From positions 1 to 46,046 of the forward strand of contig DATBWU010000376.1 of the NCBI GenBank assembly GCA_036514635.1: a stretch of 46,046 bases of DNA. Direction: 5' to 3'. The position numbers were made by a program, and so were the translations under genes. A model generated the notes under the pieces. That model was not told the origin of the DNA and ran no database searches. It was given only the letters and a program-made list of their open reading frames with translations. Numbering within the stretch: the stretch's first letter is position 1; the number at the start of each line of letters is the position of its first letter. The DNA is from DASSFZ01 sp036514635. Lineage in GTDB: Bacteria; Chloroflexota; Anaerolineae; Fen-1058. Below, in pieces: positions 7,849-15,293 of this stretch.

Positions 7849-8787
7849 CTAAAGCCTCAGATACGAGTCGGTGTAAATAACCTTGTTCAGCAACACTTGT
7901 ACGGTCTTCCAGATGTCCGCCTGATTGGGATCGGACATGTCCACATCCGACGGTTCAAGCTCCGCGCCAGCGGCGACGGCGTCGAACAGTTTCAGGTACA
8001 GCGCGCCGGCCGGCGTAGATGCATCGCGCTGCTCGACGCTGCAAATCATTTCCATCAATTCCGCGTCGAGCGGATCGAGGATCGCCGCATCGACACCCGC
8101 CGCCATCAGCATGACCAGATAGGTCCGGTTCAGCAGCGGGCGCATCGGGCCGGGCACGGCGTTCGACACGTTCGACAGCCCGGCGATCGTGAGCGGCGGC
8201 GGATCGGCGACCATCTTCAACATGCGCACGGTCTCGATCGCGTGCGGCACGTATTCCTGGCAGCCCGATACCGTCAGCACCAGCGGATCGATGAGCAGGT
8301 CGCTCATGGGCATGCCCACTTCCTGAGCGCGCGGCATCAGCTTCTCCATCGCAATCGCCACGCGAGCATCGGCGGTGACCGGGATGCCGCCCTTCTCCAT
8401 GCACAGCGCGATCAACTTTGCGCCATACCGCGCGGCCAGCGGCGGCACGTTGGCTAACCGCTCCTCTTCCGCCGAGGTCGAGTTGACGATGGCATTGGCC
8501 TTGCCGCTCTTAGCGAGCTTCTTCAAGCCAACCTCGATCGCGGCCAGGTTGGTCGTGTCGAACGACAGCGTCAGCGCTTCGCCTACGCCTTCCTGCACAC
8601 AATCGATCAGCCAGTCTATCACTTCCGGGCCGGCCTTCTTCTGCGGGCCGATGTTGAGATCGAGCACGTCTGCGCCAGCCCGTTGCTGCTTCCGAGCCAG
8701 ATCGACAAAGAACGCCCCATCGCGGTTGATCAGCGCCTCCTTCACGCGCGGCGAGATGATATGAATGTTCTCTCCAACTTTAAGCAT
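7849..8787 (-). CDS. acsE: 5-methyltetrahydrofolate:corrinoid/iron-sulfur protein methyltransferase
   Basis: AcsE moves the methyl group of methyl-THF to the cobalt of the corrinoid iron-sulfur protein AcsCD, joining the methyl and carbonyl branches of the Wood-Ljungdahl pathway. The 312-residue protein has the pterin-binding TIM-barrel signatures: GENIHIIS at the start, DVLDLNIGPQ, IVNSTSAEEERL, LIDPLVLTVSG and TIAGLSNVSNAVPGPMRPLLN. Asn in the SNVSN segment corresponds to the catalytic Asn region of the family. An AAGGAGG ribosome site precedes ATG 8787. RACo and acsCD lie just upstream, which strongly supports AcsE over a generic MtrH/MeTr homologue. Confidence 0.94.
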   Translation of the reverse strand: MLKVGENIHIISPRVKEALINRDGAFFVDLARKQQRAGADVLDLNIGPQKKAGPEVIDWLIDCVQEGVGEALTLSFDTTNLAAIEVGLKKLAKSGKANAIVNSTSAEEERLANVPPLAARYGAKLIALCMEKGGIPVTADARVAIAMEKLMPRAQEVGMPMSDLLIDPLVLTVSGCQEYVPHAIETVRMLKMVADPPPLTIAGLSNVSNAVPGPMRPLLNRTYLVMLMAAGVDAAILDPLDAELMEMICSVEQRDASTPAGALYLKLFDAVAAGAELEPSDVDMSDPNQADIWKTVQVLLNKVIYTDSYLRL

Positions 8788-8802
8788 GACACCTCCTTGG
8801 AA

Positions 8803-8874
8803 TGTTGAACGCTGAATGCGGAATGCTATGCGCCTGGTTCATCATTCAGTATTCATCATTCAGCGTTGAATGCG
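8803..8874. repeat. Palindromic GAATGC/CATTCA repeat
   Basis: TTGAACGCTGAATG and its complement CATTCAGCGTTGAA flank a short spacer. The repeat overlaps the 3' end of the small Cys-protein gene and writes its last residues and stop. Confidence 0.7.
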
Positions 8875-9103
8875 CCTGCCCTTGCTCCTCCGTCCCTGGC
8901 CGTTGGCGGTCATAACGTGCGTTGATCAATTGGCAGCCGCGATAGCCCGGCTGATTGTTGAGGCACATCTTCGCCGGGTCGCCTTGGGTGAAGGTCACGC
9001 AGCCCCAGCACTGCCAGCGCGCTGCCGAAAGCCACTTGCCGCGATTCTCCCGGCGGATTTCCTCACACAGGCGCACGGCTACCTCGTGCGGGATAGCATC
9101 CAT
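8846..9103 (-). CDS. Small cysteine-rich protein between RACo and acsE
   Basis: An 85-residue protein starting at ATG 9103 behind GAGGTAA. Four Cys in the order CWGC, then AKMC and GCQLIN resemble a small metal or Fe-S site, with Arg/Tyr-rich surroundings (QPGYRGCQLINARYD). One further Cys lies near residue 13. I do not know the family. Position between the corrinoid activator and AcsE, codon use and a proper ribosome site argue that it is real and linked to the corrinoid system. The last eight or so residues (HSTLNDEY) are encoded by the neighbouring palindromic repeat, so the natural C-terminus may be shorter. Confidence 0.7.
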   Translation of the reverse strand: MDAIPHEVAVRLCEEIRRENRGKWLSAARWQCWGCVTFTQGDPAKMCLNNQPGYRGCQLINARYDRQRPGTEEQGQAHSTLNDEY

Positions 9104-9323
9104 TGGGTTACCTCGCGTGTAGGCGGGCTAGTGCTCCGGGTCGGGTCGAATCCTCACATACACGGTGAGGCATCCTCCATTTGGAGTTCACGCAGAGACG
9201 CCACGCGGCTCAGCATCGTGAGCCGCGACAGGATGAGAAAACAGACCGGTTATCGCGCCACGCGTTCGTCGCCGAGTCGCGCGTGCCACGCCGAAGCGTG
9301 ACCGCTCGCGCCGCTTGCCGCCT
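9104..9323. other. Gene-free gap with one hairpin
   Basis: I see no credible gene in this 220-base gap. It holds a CGCAGAGACGCCACGCGG-type repeat fragment and a perfect 9-bp hairpin (9204-9212 with 9219-9227) without a T tract. The gap separates RACo from the small Cys gene, so the hairpin could reduce or process read-through. Confidence 0.5.
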
Positions 9324-11336
9324 TTACGTGCGCGCGGCCTGATCCGAGTCATGTTCGCCTCGCCCGTTTCCCCACACCGCCGCGACGGTCGGGAAACGGC
9401 TGGCATCGGTGTGAGGCAGGAACAACGCCGACGTGAAGGCTTCGTAAAACGTGTTGTCCGCCGATAGCTCGATGTACGTCATCTTCTCGGCGATGGCCTT
9501 CACTTGCCTGCGCGCGTCGCGCGACAGCAGCGCCATGTACGCCCCCATCACCGACGTGTTACCGAGAAAACTGATCCGCTCCCATGGCATGTCAGGCAGC
9601 AAGCCGATCTGCACCGCCTTCTCGACGTTGATATATTTGCCGAACGCCCCGGCGACGAGCAACCGCTGCACATCCACCAGATCGACGCCGACACTGTGTG
9701 CCAGCACGCTGAACCCGGCGTAGATTGCAGCCTTGGCGCGCATCAGGTTGTCGATATCGACTTTGGTCAGCACGATGTCGCGCCCGGTGGCGGTTTCATT
9801 CGCCCACGCCACCACATATTCCATACCATGATCGCCTTCGCGCACGCGGGCAGGTCTGAGACCTGCCCCGACGGCCCCGACGGCCCCGACGGCCCCGACG
9901 GCCCCGGCGACAAAATTGCCGCCTTTGTCGACCACGCCCGTGATGAACAGCTCGGCCAGCAGTGCGAGAAGGCCCGACCCGCAAATGCCGCGCGGTCGCA
10001 GATCCCCTTTAGGGGACTGCACATCGCCGATGACGCGAATCGTCGGCTCGCAGGTCGTGCCGTTAATCCAGACTTCCTCGATCGCGCCGCGCGTCGCGCG
10101 CATCCCGCACACGACGCCCGCGCCTTCAAAGGCAGGGCCTGCCGAACAGGCACACGCGACCAGCCAGTCTTTGTTGCCGAGCACTATTTCGCCGTTCGTG
10201 CCCACGTCGATGAACAACGTCAGCGCGTCGGCTTCCGACAACCCCGACGCGAGCGCGCCAGCCGTGATGTCCGCGCCGACGTACGACGCAATGCCCGGCA
10301 GGCAATCGACCGGGGCCAGCGGGTGAATGTCCAATCCGACTTCGGAGGCGAGCGCCGGGCGTGGGTGATTGACCGTGGTGATATACGGCGTCAGGCGGAT
10401 CGACCCGGGCGGCAGGCCGAGGAATAGGTGCAGCATCGTGCTGTTGCCCGCGACTGTCGCTTTGAAGATCTGATTCAGTTCGATGTGGTTGCGCTGCGCC
10501 AGACGCGTGAGTACTTCGGTGATCGTGCTGCGCACCAGGCGGCCGAGTTCACCCAGCCCGCCATCCTTGCTCGCGTAGATGATCCGCGAGATGACATCTT
10601 CGCCGCGCGTAATCTGCGCGTTGTACTCAGCGGCGCTGTCCACGGCCTCGCCCGTCACCAGGTTGACCAGGTACGCGCTGACCGTCGTCGTGCCGATGTC
10701 GATCGCCGCACCCCACACCGCGCCGCTCTGATCGCCGGGCAGCAACTCGATCAAGCGCGGCGGGCCGTCGGGTCTGCACCAATCGTCAGCCTCGACGATA
10801 GCGGTGACATGCCAGTTTGCCTGGCGCAGACGTTCGCCGAGTTCGCGCATCAGCGGCAGTGGCACATCCAGGTTGCGAATGCCACGCGGAGCCAGCGCGC
10901 GCTCGAGCCGTGACAGATCGTCGGCGGCATCATCCAGCGTCGGTTCGTCGAGCGCGACAGAAAACGCTTGCACCGTCTGATCACGCGCGCAATCGTACGG
11001 AAACGGAACGCCTACAGCGCGAACGCTCTTGTCAGTGATCAGCCTCCGCTCGATCTTCTCCTGTTCGGGAATCAGGATTGTCGCGTCGTCTTCAACGACC
11101 GTCTGGCACGCCAGCGCGTAACCCGCATCCACGTCCGCTGCAGTGAGCCGGATCGCTGATCGCCGCCGCACACTCCCGCTCTCCACGATCACCGCGCACC
11201 GGCCGCAGCGTCCCTGCCCGCCGCACGGTTGAACCAGATCGAGGCCGGCCTCGTGCATCGCCTCAGTGATCAATGTGCCTGTCTGGACGGCGAGCGTCTT
11301 ATTTGTCGGTCGAAACGTCAGCGTATGAGTCGCCAT
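9324..11336 (-). CDS. RACo-type reductive activator of the corrinoid iron-sulfur protein
   Basis: RACo-type proteins use ATP to drive one-electron reduction of the inactive Co(II) corrinoid back to Co(I). The 670-residue chain starts with a plant-type 2Fe-2S ferredoxin domain (Cys 38, 44, 47 and 77, in PCGGQGRCGRC and ALACQ). A linker follows, then an ASKHA ATPase domain (DUF4445): GAAIDIGTTTVSAYL, VAGNSTMLHLFLG, FIDVGTNGEIVLGN, GICGSGLLALLAEL and LLVAGAFGKYI. Location between acsC and acsE fits exactly. Near residues 475-492 a nine-base tandem repeat encodes Val-Gly-Ala units, not seen in the family as I know it. No clear ribosome site precedes ATG 11336. Confidence 0.92.
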   Translation of the reverse strand: MATHTLTFRPTNKTLAVQTGTLITEAMHEAGLDLVQPCGGQGRCGRCAVIVESGSVRRRSAIRLTAADVDAGYALACQTVVEDDATILIPEQEKIERRLITDKSVRAVGVPFPYDCARDQTVQAFSVALDEPTLDDAADDLSRLERALAPRGIRNLDVPLPLMRELGERLRQANWHVTAIVEADDWCRPDGPPRLIELLPGDQSGAVWGAAIDIGTTTVSAYLVNLVTGEAVDSAAEYNAQITRGEDVISRIIYASKDGGLGELGRLVRSTITEVLTRLAQRNHIELNQIFKATVAGNSTMLHLFLGLPPGSIRLTPYITTVNHPRPALASEVGLDIHPLAPVDCLPGIASYVGADITAGALASGLSEADALTLFIDVGTNGEIVLGNKDWLVACACSAGPAFEGAGVVCGMRATRGAIEEVWINGTTCEPTIRVIGDVQSPKGDLRPRGICGSGLLALLAELFITGVVDKGGNFVAGAVGAVGAVGAVGAGLRPARVREGDHGMEYVVAWANETATGRDIVLTKVDIDNLMRAKAAIYAGFSVLAHSVGVDLVDVQRLLVAGAFGKYINVEKAVQIGLLPDMPWERISFLGNTSVMGAYMALLSRDARRQVKAIAEKMTYIELSADNTFYEAFTSALFLPHTDASRFPTVAAVWGNGRGEHDSDQAART
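9865..9909. repeat. Nine-base tandem repeat within the RACo gene
   Basis: Five units of GCCCCGACG (the last with one change) stand head to tail. On the coding strand they give in-frame Val-Gly-Ala repeats in a loop following the FITGVVDKGGNF segment. The multiple-of-three unit lets copy number vary without breaking the gene. Confidence 0.9.
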
Positions 11337-11439
11337 TCAGTTATAACATTCGTGGAGCGCCAACCGCACCGGATCGAGATCCGCCTCCACCGCCGGATCG
11401 CATGATAGGTCGAGCGTCGCGGCGATGGCGCGATGGGCG

Positions 11440-11532
11440 GACAAATCCTCAACGGATTGCTTCGCAAATCGGACAAACGGATAAGAACGGATGTCATCCG
11501 TTTCAATCCGTTTGTCCGTTTCACCATCCGTT
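11440..11532. repeat. Palindromic ACGGAT/ATCCGT repeat
   Basis: GGACAAACGGATAAGAACGGAT is followed by its near-complement ending in GTCCG. The repeat fills most of the 198-base gap between acsC and RACo. The rest of the gap shows no gene. Confidence 0.7.
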
Positions 11533-11534
11533 GA

Positions 11535-12878
11535 TCACGACTTCCACATGATCTTCAAGTAGCCCGGAATATCGACAGCCTCTTTCGGGCCGACCATGAT
11601 CTGCCAGCCGGGCAATGCTTCTTCCAGCTCGCCTGACAGCACGGCCACCTGGCCCGGAATGATCAGGCGCTTGTGGCCGACCTTGGCCTCGACGTTGCCA
11701 GCCTTCACCGCTTTAGCGATGCGATCCGCGTCGAACTTACCTGCCGCCCACGCAGTCAGCACGCTCATGCCCTCGGCATCGGCTACGATCAGCCACGCCG
11801 GCCAGCCCGATCCTTCCACCTCGTTGTTCACGGCAAAATAGGTGATCGAGAAGTTGGTCGTCACCATCACCGGCGCGTCGCCGTTCGGCGAGTTGATCTC
11901 GTACAGACCCGGCTGCACCTGGATCGGCTTTTGCGGATCGGTGAAGATGTTTTGCCGCAGCACGAGCAGCGGATACAACGTCGCCGGATCGAACGATTCC
12001 AGCACGACGAAGCCCGCGTACTTGGCGATGTGCTGTGCAGCCAGCACGGCTTCATCGGCGTTCGTGGCCTCGCCGGGGAAAGTGATCACTGGATGGCCCA
12101 ATGGCCGGAAGTTCTTCTTGAGCGCCAATCGCCGGATCTGCGTCAGGCCGATCAACGACTCGTCGTACTCGCGCATCGCGAGGTCGAGCACCATGTCTTC
12201 CACGCCGGCCTTCTTGATCGATTCGGTCAGCCCGGCCAGCACGTCGAGCGTCGCCGCTTTCACGACCAGCGGTGCTTGAGCGGACTTGGCGATCTCGACC
12301 ATCGGCTGCCAGTTCGACTCGTCGGCAGCATACAGCAGCGGTTTCAATCCGGCAGCCGCCTTCACACCTTCCGCCATCATCGCCGGATCGGGCGCGATCA
12401 AGATCAGCGGCTTCTTAGTCGCGGAGCGAACCGCGCCGACCGCAGCGGCGAACTTCGCGCCGTCGCCCGACGCCGCCTCGACCGCGAAGCCGTCCACGCC
12501 CAGCTTGATGCCGACGTAATCGACTGAGTACTTATCGGCCTCGGCCACCTTCGCTCCGATCGATTCCGGGTCATCGGTATCCTTGAGGCGGATGAACAGG
12601 CCGGGCTTGTGGAAGAAGGTCTTCTCGTGACGGAACAGCACCGTCTCGTTGCCAGCCTCTACTTTCGCACCGTCGCTGGAAACTGCCACCAGCCGAATCG
12701 GCGGCGCGGACGCGGCTTCGAGCTGCGCCTTCGACGTTTCACTCACGTAAGGGCACGCCGAAAGCTCGACCTGCTTCGCCGCGAGTTTCATCGCGAACGC
12801 CAGGCAGGTGGGGAATCCACATTCCTTGCAGTTAGTCTGCGGGAGGAGTTTGTAAATCTGGAGTCCTGTTAAGGCCAT
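11535..12878 (-). CDS. acsC: Corrinoid iron-sulfur protein large (gamma) subunit
   Basis: AcsC with AcsD carries the methyl-cobamide that donates the methyl group to acetyl-CoA synthase. Of 447 residues, the first 45 hold the 4Fe-4S domain (Cys 17, 20, 25 and 42 in TNCKECGFPTC and ACPYVS), which reduces the corrinoid. A TIM-barrel follows (AGLKPLLYAADESNW, MVLDLAMREYDESLIGL). The C-terminal cobamide-binding domain contains VMVTTNFSITYFAVNNEVE and ends in IPGYLKIMWKS. GGAGATAG precedes ATG 12878. The gene is 13 bases after acsD and is expected to be co-translated with it in a 1:1 complex. Confidence 0.95.
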   Translation of the reverse strand: MALTGLQIYKLLPQTNCKECGFPTCLAFAMKLAAKQVELSACPYVSETSKAQLEAASAPPIRLVAVSSDGAKVEAGNETVLFRHEKTFFHKPGLFIRLKDTDDPESIGAKVAEADKYSVDYVGIKLGVDGFAVEAASGDGAKFAAAVGAVRSATKKPLILIAPDPAMMAEGVKAAAGLKPLLYAADESNWQPMVEIAKSAQAPLVVKAATLDVLAGLTESIKKAGVEDMVLDLAMREYDESLIGLTQIRRLALKKNFRPLGHPVITFPGEATNADEAVLAAQHIAKYAGFVVLESFDPATLYPLLVLRQNIFTDPQKPIQVQPGLYEINSPNGDAPVMVTTNFSITYFAVNNEVEGSGWPAWLIVADAEGMSVLTAWAAGKFDADRIAKAVKAGNVEAKVGHKRLIIPGQVAVLSGELEEALPGWQIMVGPKEAVDIPGYLKIMWKS

Positions 12879-12891
12879 GGTCTATCTCCAT

Positions 12892-13863
12892 TCAATTCGC
12901 CCGCATCAAGCCGTTCACCATTTGACGCAGGCGCGCCAGCGATTCAGGATGGCGCAGCACGACGACGTCGGCCCCGGCATGGATCAGCGACGAAGCCGTG
13001 AGCGTCTCCCAGTTGACGGCGCGCCGTTTCCAGTCGCCCCAGGCTTCCGGCACTCCCTCACCGACCTTCGATTCCTTCGCCTTCCACGCTTCTTCGCCCG
13101 GCGTGACGATGATTGGCTGCTGGGTCATGCCGTCGCCTTGCAGCGCGGCGAGCCGCAAGCGCTCCATCACCGAATAGCCGTACTCGATGCCGTAGCCCAG
13201 CGCGCCGGTCGTCGGATCCATGATGATACGTTCCAGCGGCACGCCCATGTCGTGGATCAGGATCACTAACTGCTTGGCGAGGTTCACGTCCATCGGCGTC
13301 TTCGAGCTGACCAGGTGATCGTTCGCCATCGCCGAGGCGGCGATAGTGCGGTAGTTCTTGTCCTCGCAGACACCGATCAACAGGCGCTCGCCCTTGCCTT
13401 CTTCCGCAACCGGGATGATCAATTCGTTGTCCTTCTCGGCCTGTCCCGGCCCGAAGACGGCCAGCGGCAGGCCGGTCGCGTTGAGCACCTTGCGCACGAC
13501 TGCGCGCGCAGCTTCAGGCGTGTTCGGTTTCCCATCGGCCAGTGTCAGCGAGAGTGTCAGCACGATCAGATCGGCTCCGGCGGCTTCAGCGGCTTTGGCC
13601 CACTCGCCGGGATCGTCCATCGCCGCGCCCCACGCTTGATAGAGCAGCGGCGACCAGTCGTCCGGCCTGCGATTCTTGATCTCGATCGCCAAGGCGGGTC
13701 GGTGCGGGATCGCGCCGTCGAAATGCAGGAAGGGCAGCGTGCTCTCGCCGCCGAGCGTGATCGTCTTCGAGCGCGTGCCGCCGTCCGCCGCCGTCGCGCC
13801 GAGCGTCACTTCTCGAACCTTGCCAGCCCACTTCTCTTTCGGAATCTCAACTGTCACCGGCAT
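12892..13863 (-). CDS. acsD: Corrinoid iron-sulfur protein small (delta) subunit
   Basis: AcsD is the TIM-barrel partner of AcsC; both hold the corrinoid and dock the methyltransferase. The 323-residue start at ATG 13863 (MPVTVEIPKEKWAGKV) is chosen because GGAGG lies five bases upstream; an earlier ATG would put the ribosome site inside the gene. Typical segments are TITLGGESTLPFLHFDG, PALAIEIKNRRPDDWSPLL, IVLTLSL, NEL-rich LIGVCEDKNYRTIAA, and RIIMDPTTGALGYGIEYGYS. It is followed directly by acsC. The order acsD-acsC-RACo-acsE is close to that of acetogen clusters, but acsA and acsB are in a separate block here. Confidence 0.94.
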   Translation of the reverse strand: MPVTVEIPKEKWAGKVREVTLGATAADGGTRSKTITLGGESTLPFLHFDGAIPHRPALAIEIKNRRPDDWSPLLYQAWGAAMDDPGEWAKAAEAAGADLIVLTLSLTLADGKPNTPEAARAVVRKVLNATGLPLAVFGPGQAEKDNELIIPVAEEGKGERLLIGVCEDKNYRTIAASAMANDHLVSSKTPMDVNLAKQLVILIHDMGVPLERIIMDPTTGALGYGIEYGYSVMERLRLAALQGDGMTQQPIIVTPGEEAWKAKESKVGEGVPEAWGDWKRRAVNWETLTASSLIHAGADVVVLRHPESLARLRQMVNGLMRAN

Positions 13864-13925
13864 ACCGGCCTCCATTAGTGCGCCCGCCGCCACTCCCGCC
13901 TAGCGCGCCCCCGCTGCTGCGCAGC

Positions 13926-14010
13926 GGACAGGCCGTGAGCGGAACGAAGCGTCTCGCCTGTCCGGGCCGAGATTCTTCGCCGCCTTACGGCTCAGAATGA
14001 CATCATTAGG
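13926..14010. repeat. Hairpin repeat between the CBS gene and acsD
   Basis: GGACAGGC (13926-13933) pairs with GCCTGTCC (13956-13963). It is followed by GAGATTCTTCGCCGCC...GGCTCAGAATGACA, which resembles a widespread bacterial intergenic repeat. No gene is seen in this 205-base gap. Confidence 0.6.
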
Positions 14011-14068
14011 CGCTGTTGCTAAGTTGCACTCGAACGATCGTCCGCCCTTTGGCTGCCCGGGCCACATC

Positions 14069-14494
14069 TCATGCTCCCTCCAGCGCCAATCGCCGCTCGA
14101 TTGCCTTCAGCGACACCATACCCGATGGGCGCGACTCGCCGGGCCACACGTGCATCAGAAACAAATACTCTGTCCCACGGTCGCGCATCATTTGCGCCGC
14201 GGCTTCAGCCGGAATGTCCGGCGGGACGGTCGGGATGTCTTCGTCCATCACCTCGCCGACGATGCGCGCGGGATCGTATCGGGATAGCAGCTCGCACGTC
14301 AGCCAGCCGGTCGCCATGCCCGCGTCGTCGAGCGCGACGATCACTTCACACGGAACCGACTGTCGCGCCAGCCGCGCCGCCGCCACACCACATGGCTCCG
14401 TATCGCGGCAGATAGGCACACCGATAGTCATCACATCACGCACCAGTAAAGTCCTTGTTGCAGCCGGATTCTGCCGATTCTCGCTCGCTGTCAT
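14069..14494 (-). CDS. CBS-domain pair protein
   Basis: A 141-residue stand-alone Bateman module with two CBS repeats. The first runs from VRDVMTIGVPICRDTEPCG to CELLSRYDPARIVGEVMDED, the second from IPTVPPDIPAEAAAQMMRDR to MVSLKAIERRLA. Such modules sense adenine nucleotides or SAM and regulate partner enzymes. I choose ATG 14494 over a GTG at 14500. It stands first in the minus-strand acsDC-RACo-acsE run, with a 205-base repeat-filled gap before acsD. An energy-sensing role for this cluster is plausible but unproven. It is divergent from the toxin-antitoxin pair, 47 bases away. Confidence 0.8.
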   Translation of the reverse strand: MTASENRQNPAATRTLLVRDVMTIGVPICRDTEPCGVAAARLARQSVPCEVIVALDDAGMATGWLTCELLSRYDPARIVGEVMDEDIPTVPPDIPAEAAAQMMRDRGTEYLFLMHVWPGESRPSGMVSLKAIERRLALEGA

Positions 14495-14541
14495 TGACAC
14501 AATTCCCCCAGGAGGTTAAAATCAGTTGCACGAGGTGCACC

Positions 14542-14802
14542 ATGACTTTGGATGAATTGATTCGCAGCATCCACACCCTTGAGAACCATCTCCAGAGATT
14601 CGAGGAGAAGTACCAACTGCGCTCTGAGGACTTCCATCATCTCGTCTCGGAGGGCAAACTGGAACAAAGCGAAGAATTCATTGAGTGGCTGGGCGTGTAT
14701 GAAATCAAACTTAAGCGTGAACGTGCCTACCATCGCCGCGTAGCCAAGATGTTGACTGCTTCGCAGAAACCGTTCCGGTTGCCTCTAGCCGATCCGGCCT
14801 AA
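14542..14802 (+). CDS. Small helical protein, putative antitoxin of a TumE-type pair
   Basis: An 86-residue, strongly helical, charged protein (MTLDELIRSIHTLENHLQRF onward, with VYEIKLKRERAYHRRVAKML). ATG 14542 has GAGGTG just upstream. The stop TAA overlaps the next gene's ATG by one base (TAATG), the tight coupling typical of toxin-antitoxin pairs. It is the likely antitoxin because the downstream product matches the TumE toxin family. No DNA-binding motif is obvious. It is one of very few plus-strand genes here and interrupts the C1 cluster. Confidence 0.7.
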   Translation: MTLDELIRSIHTLENHLQRFEEKYQLRSEDFHHLVSEGKLEQSEEFIEWLGVYEIKLKRERAYHRRVAKMLTASQKPFRLPLADPA

Positions 14803-15221
14803 TGACCTCCGTGCCATTCACATCGGGCGAGTACGAACAACTGGTTTACTCGTTGCCGAGTGATTTCCCGGCGATTCGCTATTCCACACTCACTCTCATC
14901 CGCCTCGAACCTCCTACTGCAATCGTGAGAGGCGAAGTCTACTTTGAGCACGACCTCTTCCTGCGCGCATTGCAGGTTCTGGATTTCGAGGAGGGAGTGA
15001 TTCAGCGCTACAGTTACGAAGTCTATCGGGGCGAGGAGAAGCTATACTGGTACGACTCCTGGCCTCATCCCCACATTCCCGAACTTGCTTCAACCGCTCC
15101 TCACCACAAGCACATTCCTCCTGACATCAAGCACAATCGTATCCCAGCGCCAGAACTCAGTTTCGAGCGACCGAACTTACCGTTCATCATCAAAGAGATC
15201 GTGGACAACCTCTTGAGATAG
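14802..15221 (+). CDS. TumE-family (DUF6516) toxin-like protein
   Basis: A 139-residue protein whose second half carries the family pattern KLYWYDSWPHPHIPELAST, then PHHKHIPPDIKHNRIPAP and RPNLPFIIKEIV. These match the TumE toxin-like family (formerly DUF6516), which is widespread in Cyanobacteria and Chloroflexota. The biochemical activity of this subgroup is not something I can state. Translation is coupled to the upstream small protein through TAATG. The pair is on the opposite strand between acsB and the CBS/acsDC block and looks like a mobile accessory module. Confidence 0.75.
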   Translation: MTSVPFTSGEYEQLVYSLPSDFPAIRYSTLTLIRLEPPTAIVRGEVYFEHDLFLRALQVLDFEEGVIQRYSYEVYRGEEKLYWYDSWPHPHIPELASTAPHHKHIPPDIKHNRIPAPELSFERPNLPFIIKEIVDNLLR

Positions 15222-15234
15222 TATCCTCACCCTC

Positions 15235-15277
15235 ACCCTTTCCCCTCTCCCAACCGGTCGGGAGAGGGGAAAGGGGT
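15235..15277. terminator. Strong hairpin between convergent tumE-like gene and acsB
   Basis: CCCTTTCCCCTCTCCC pairs with GGGAGAGGGGAAAGGG across an 8-base loop, a near-perfect stem of about 17 bp. Lying between two convergent stop codons (15221 and 15294), it could serve as a two-way terminator, though no T tract follows on either side. The same CCCCTTCTCC-type family recurs at 33972-34008 and at the window end. Confidence 0.6.
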
Positions 15278-15293
15278 GAGAGCTGAGGTACGG

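Noticed and set aside
9188..9406. Short minus-strand frame upstream of the small Cys gene
   Set aside because: Arg-rich, overlaps the RACo 3' end in another frame and has no ribosome site.
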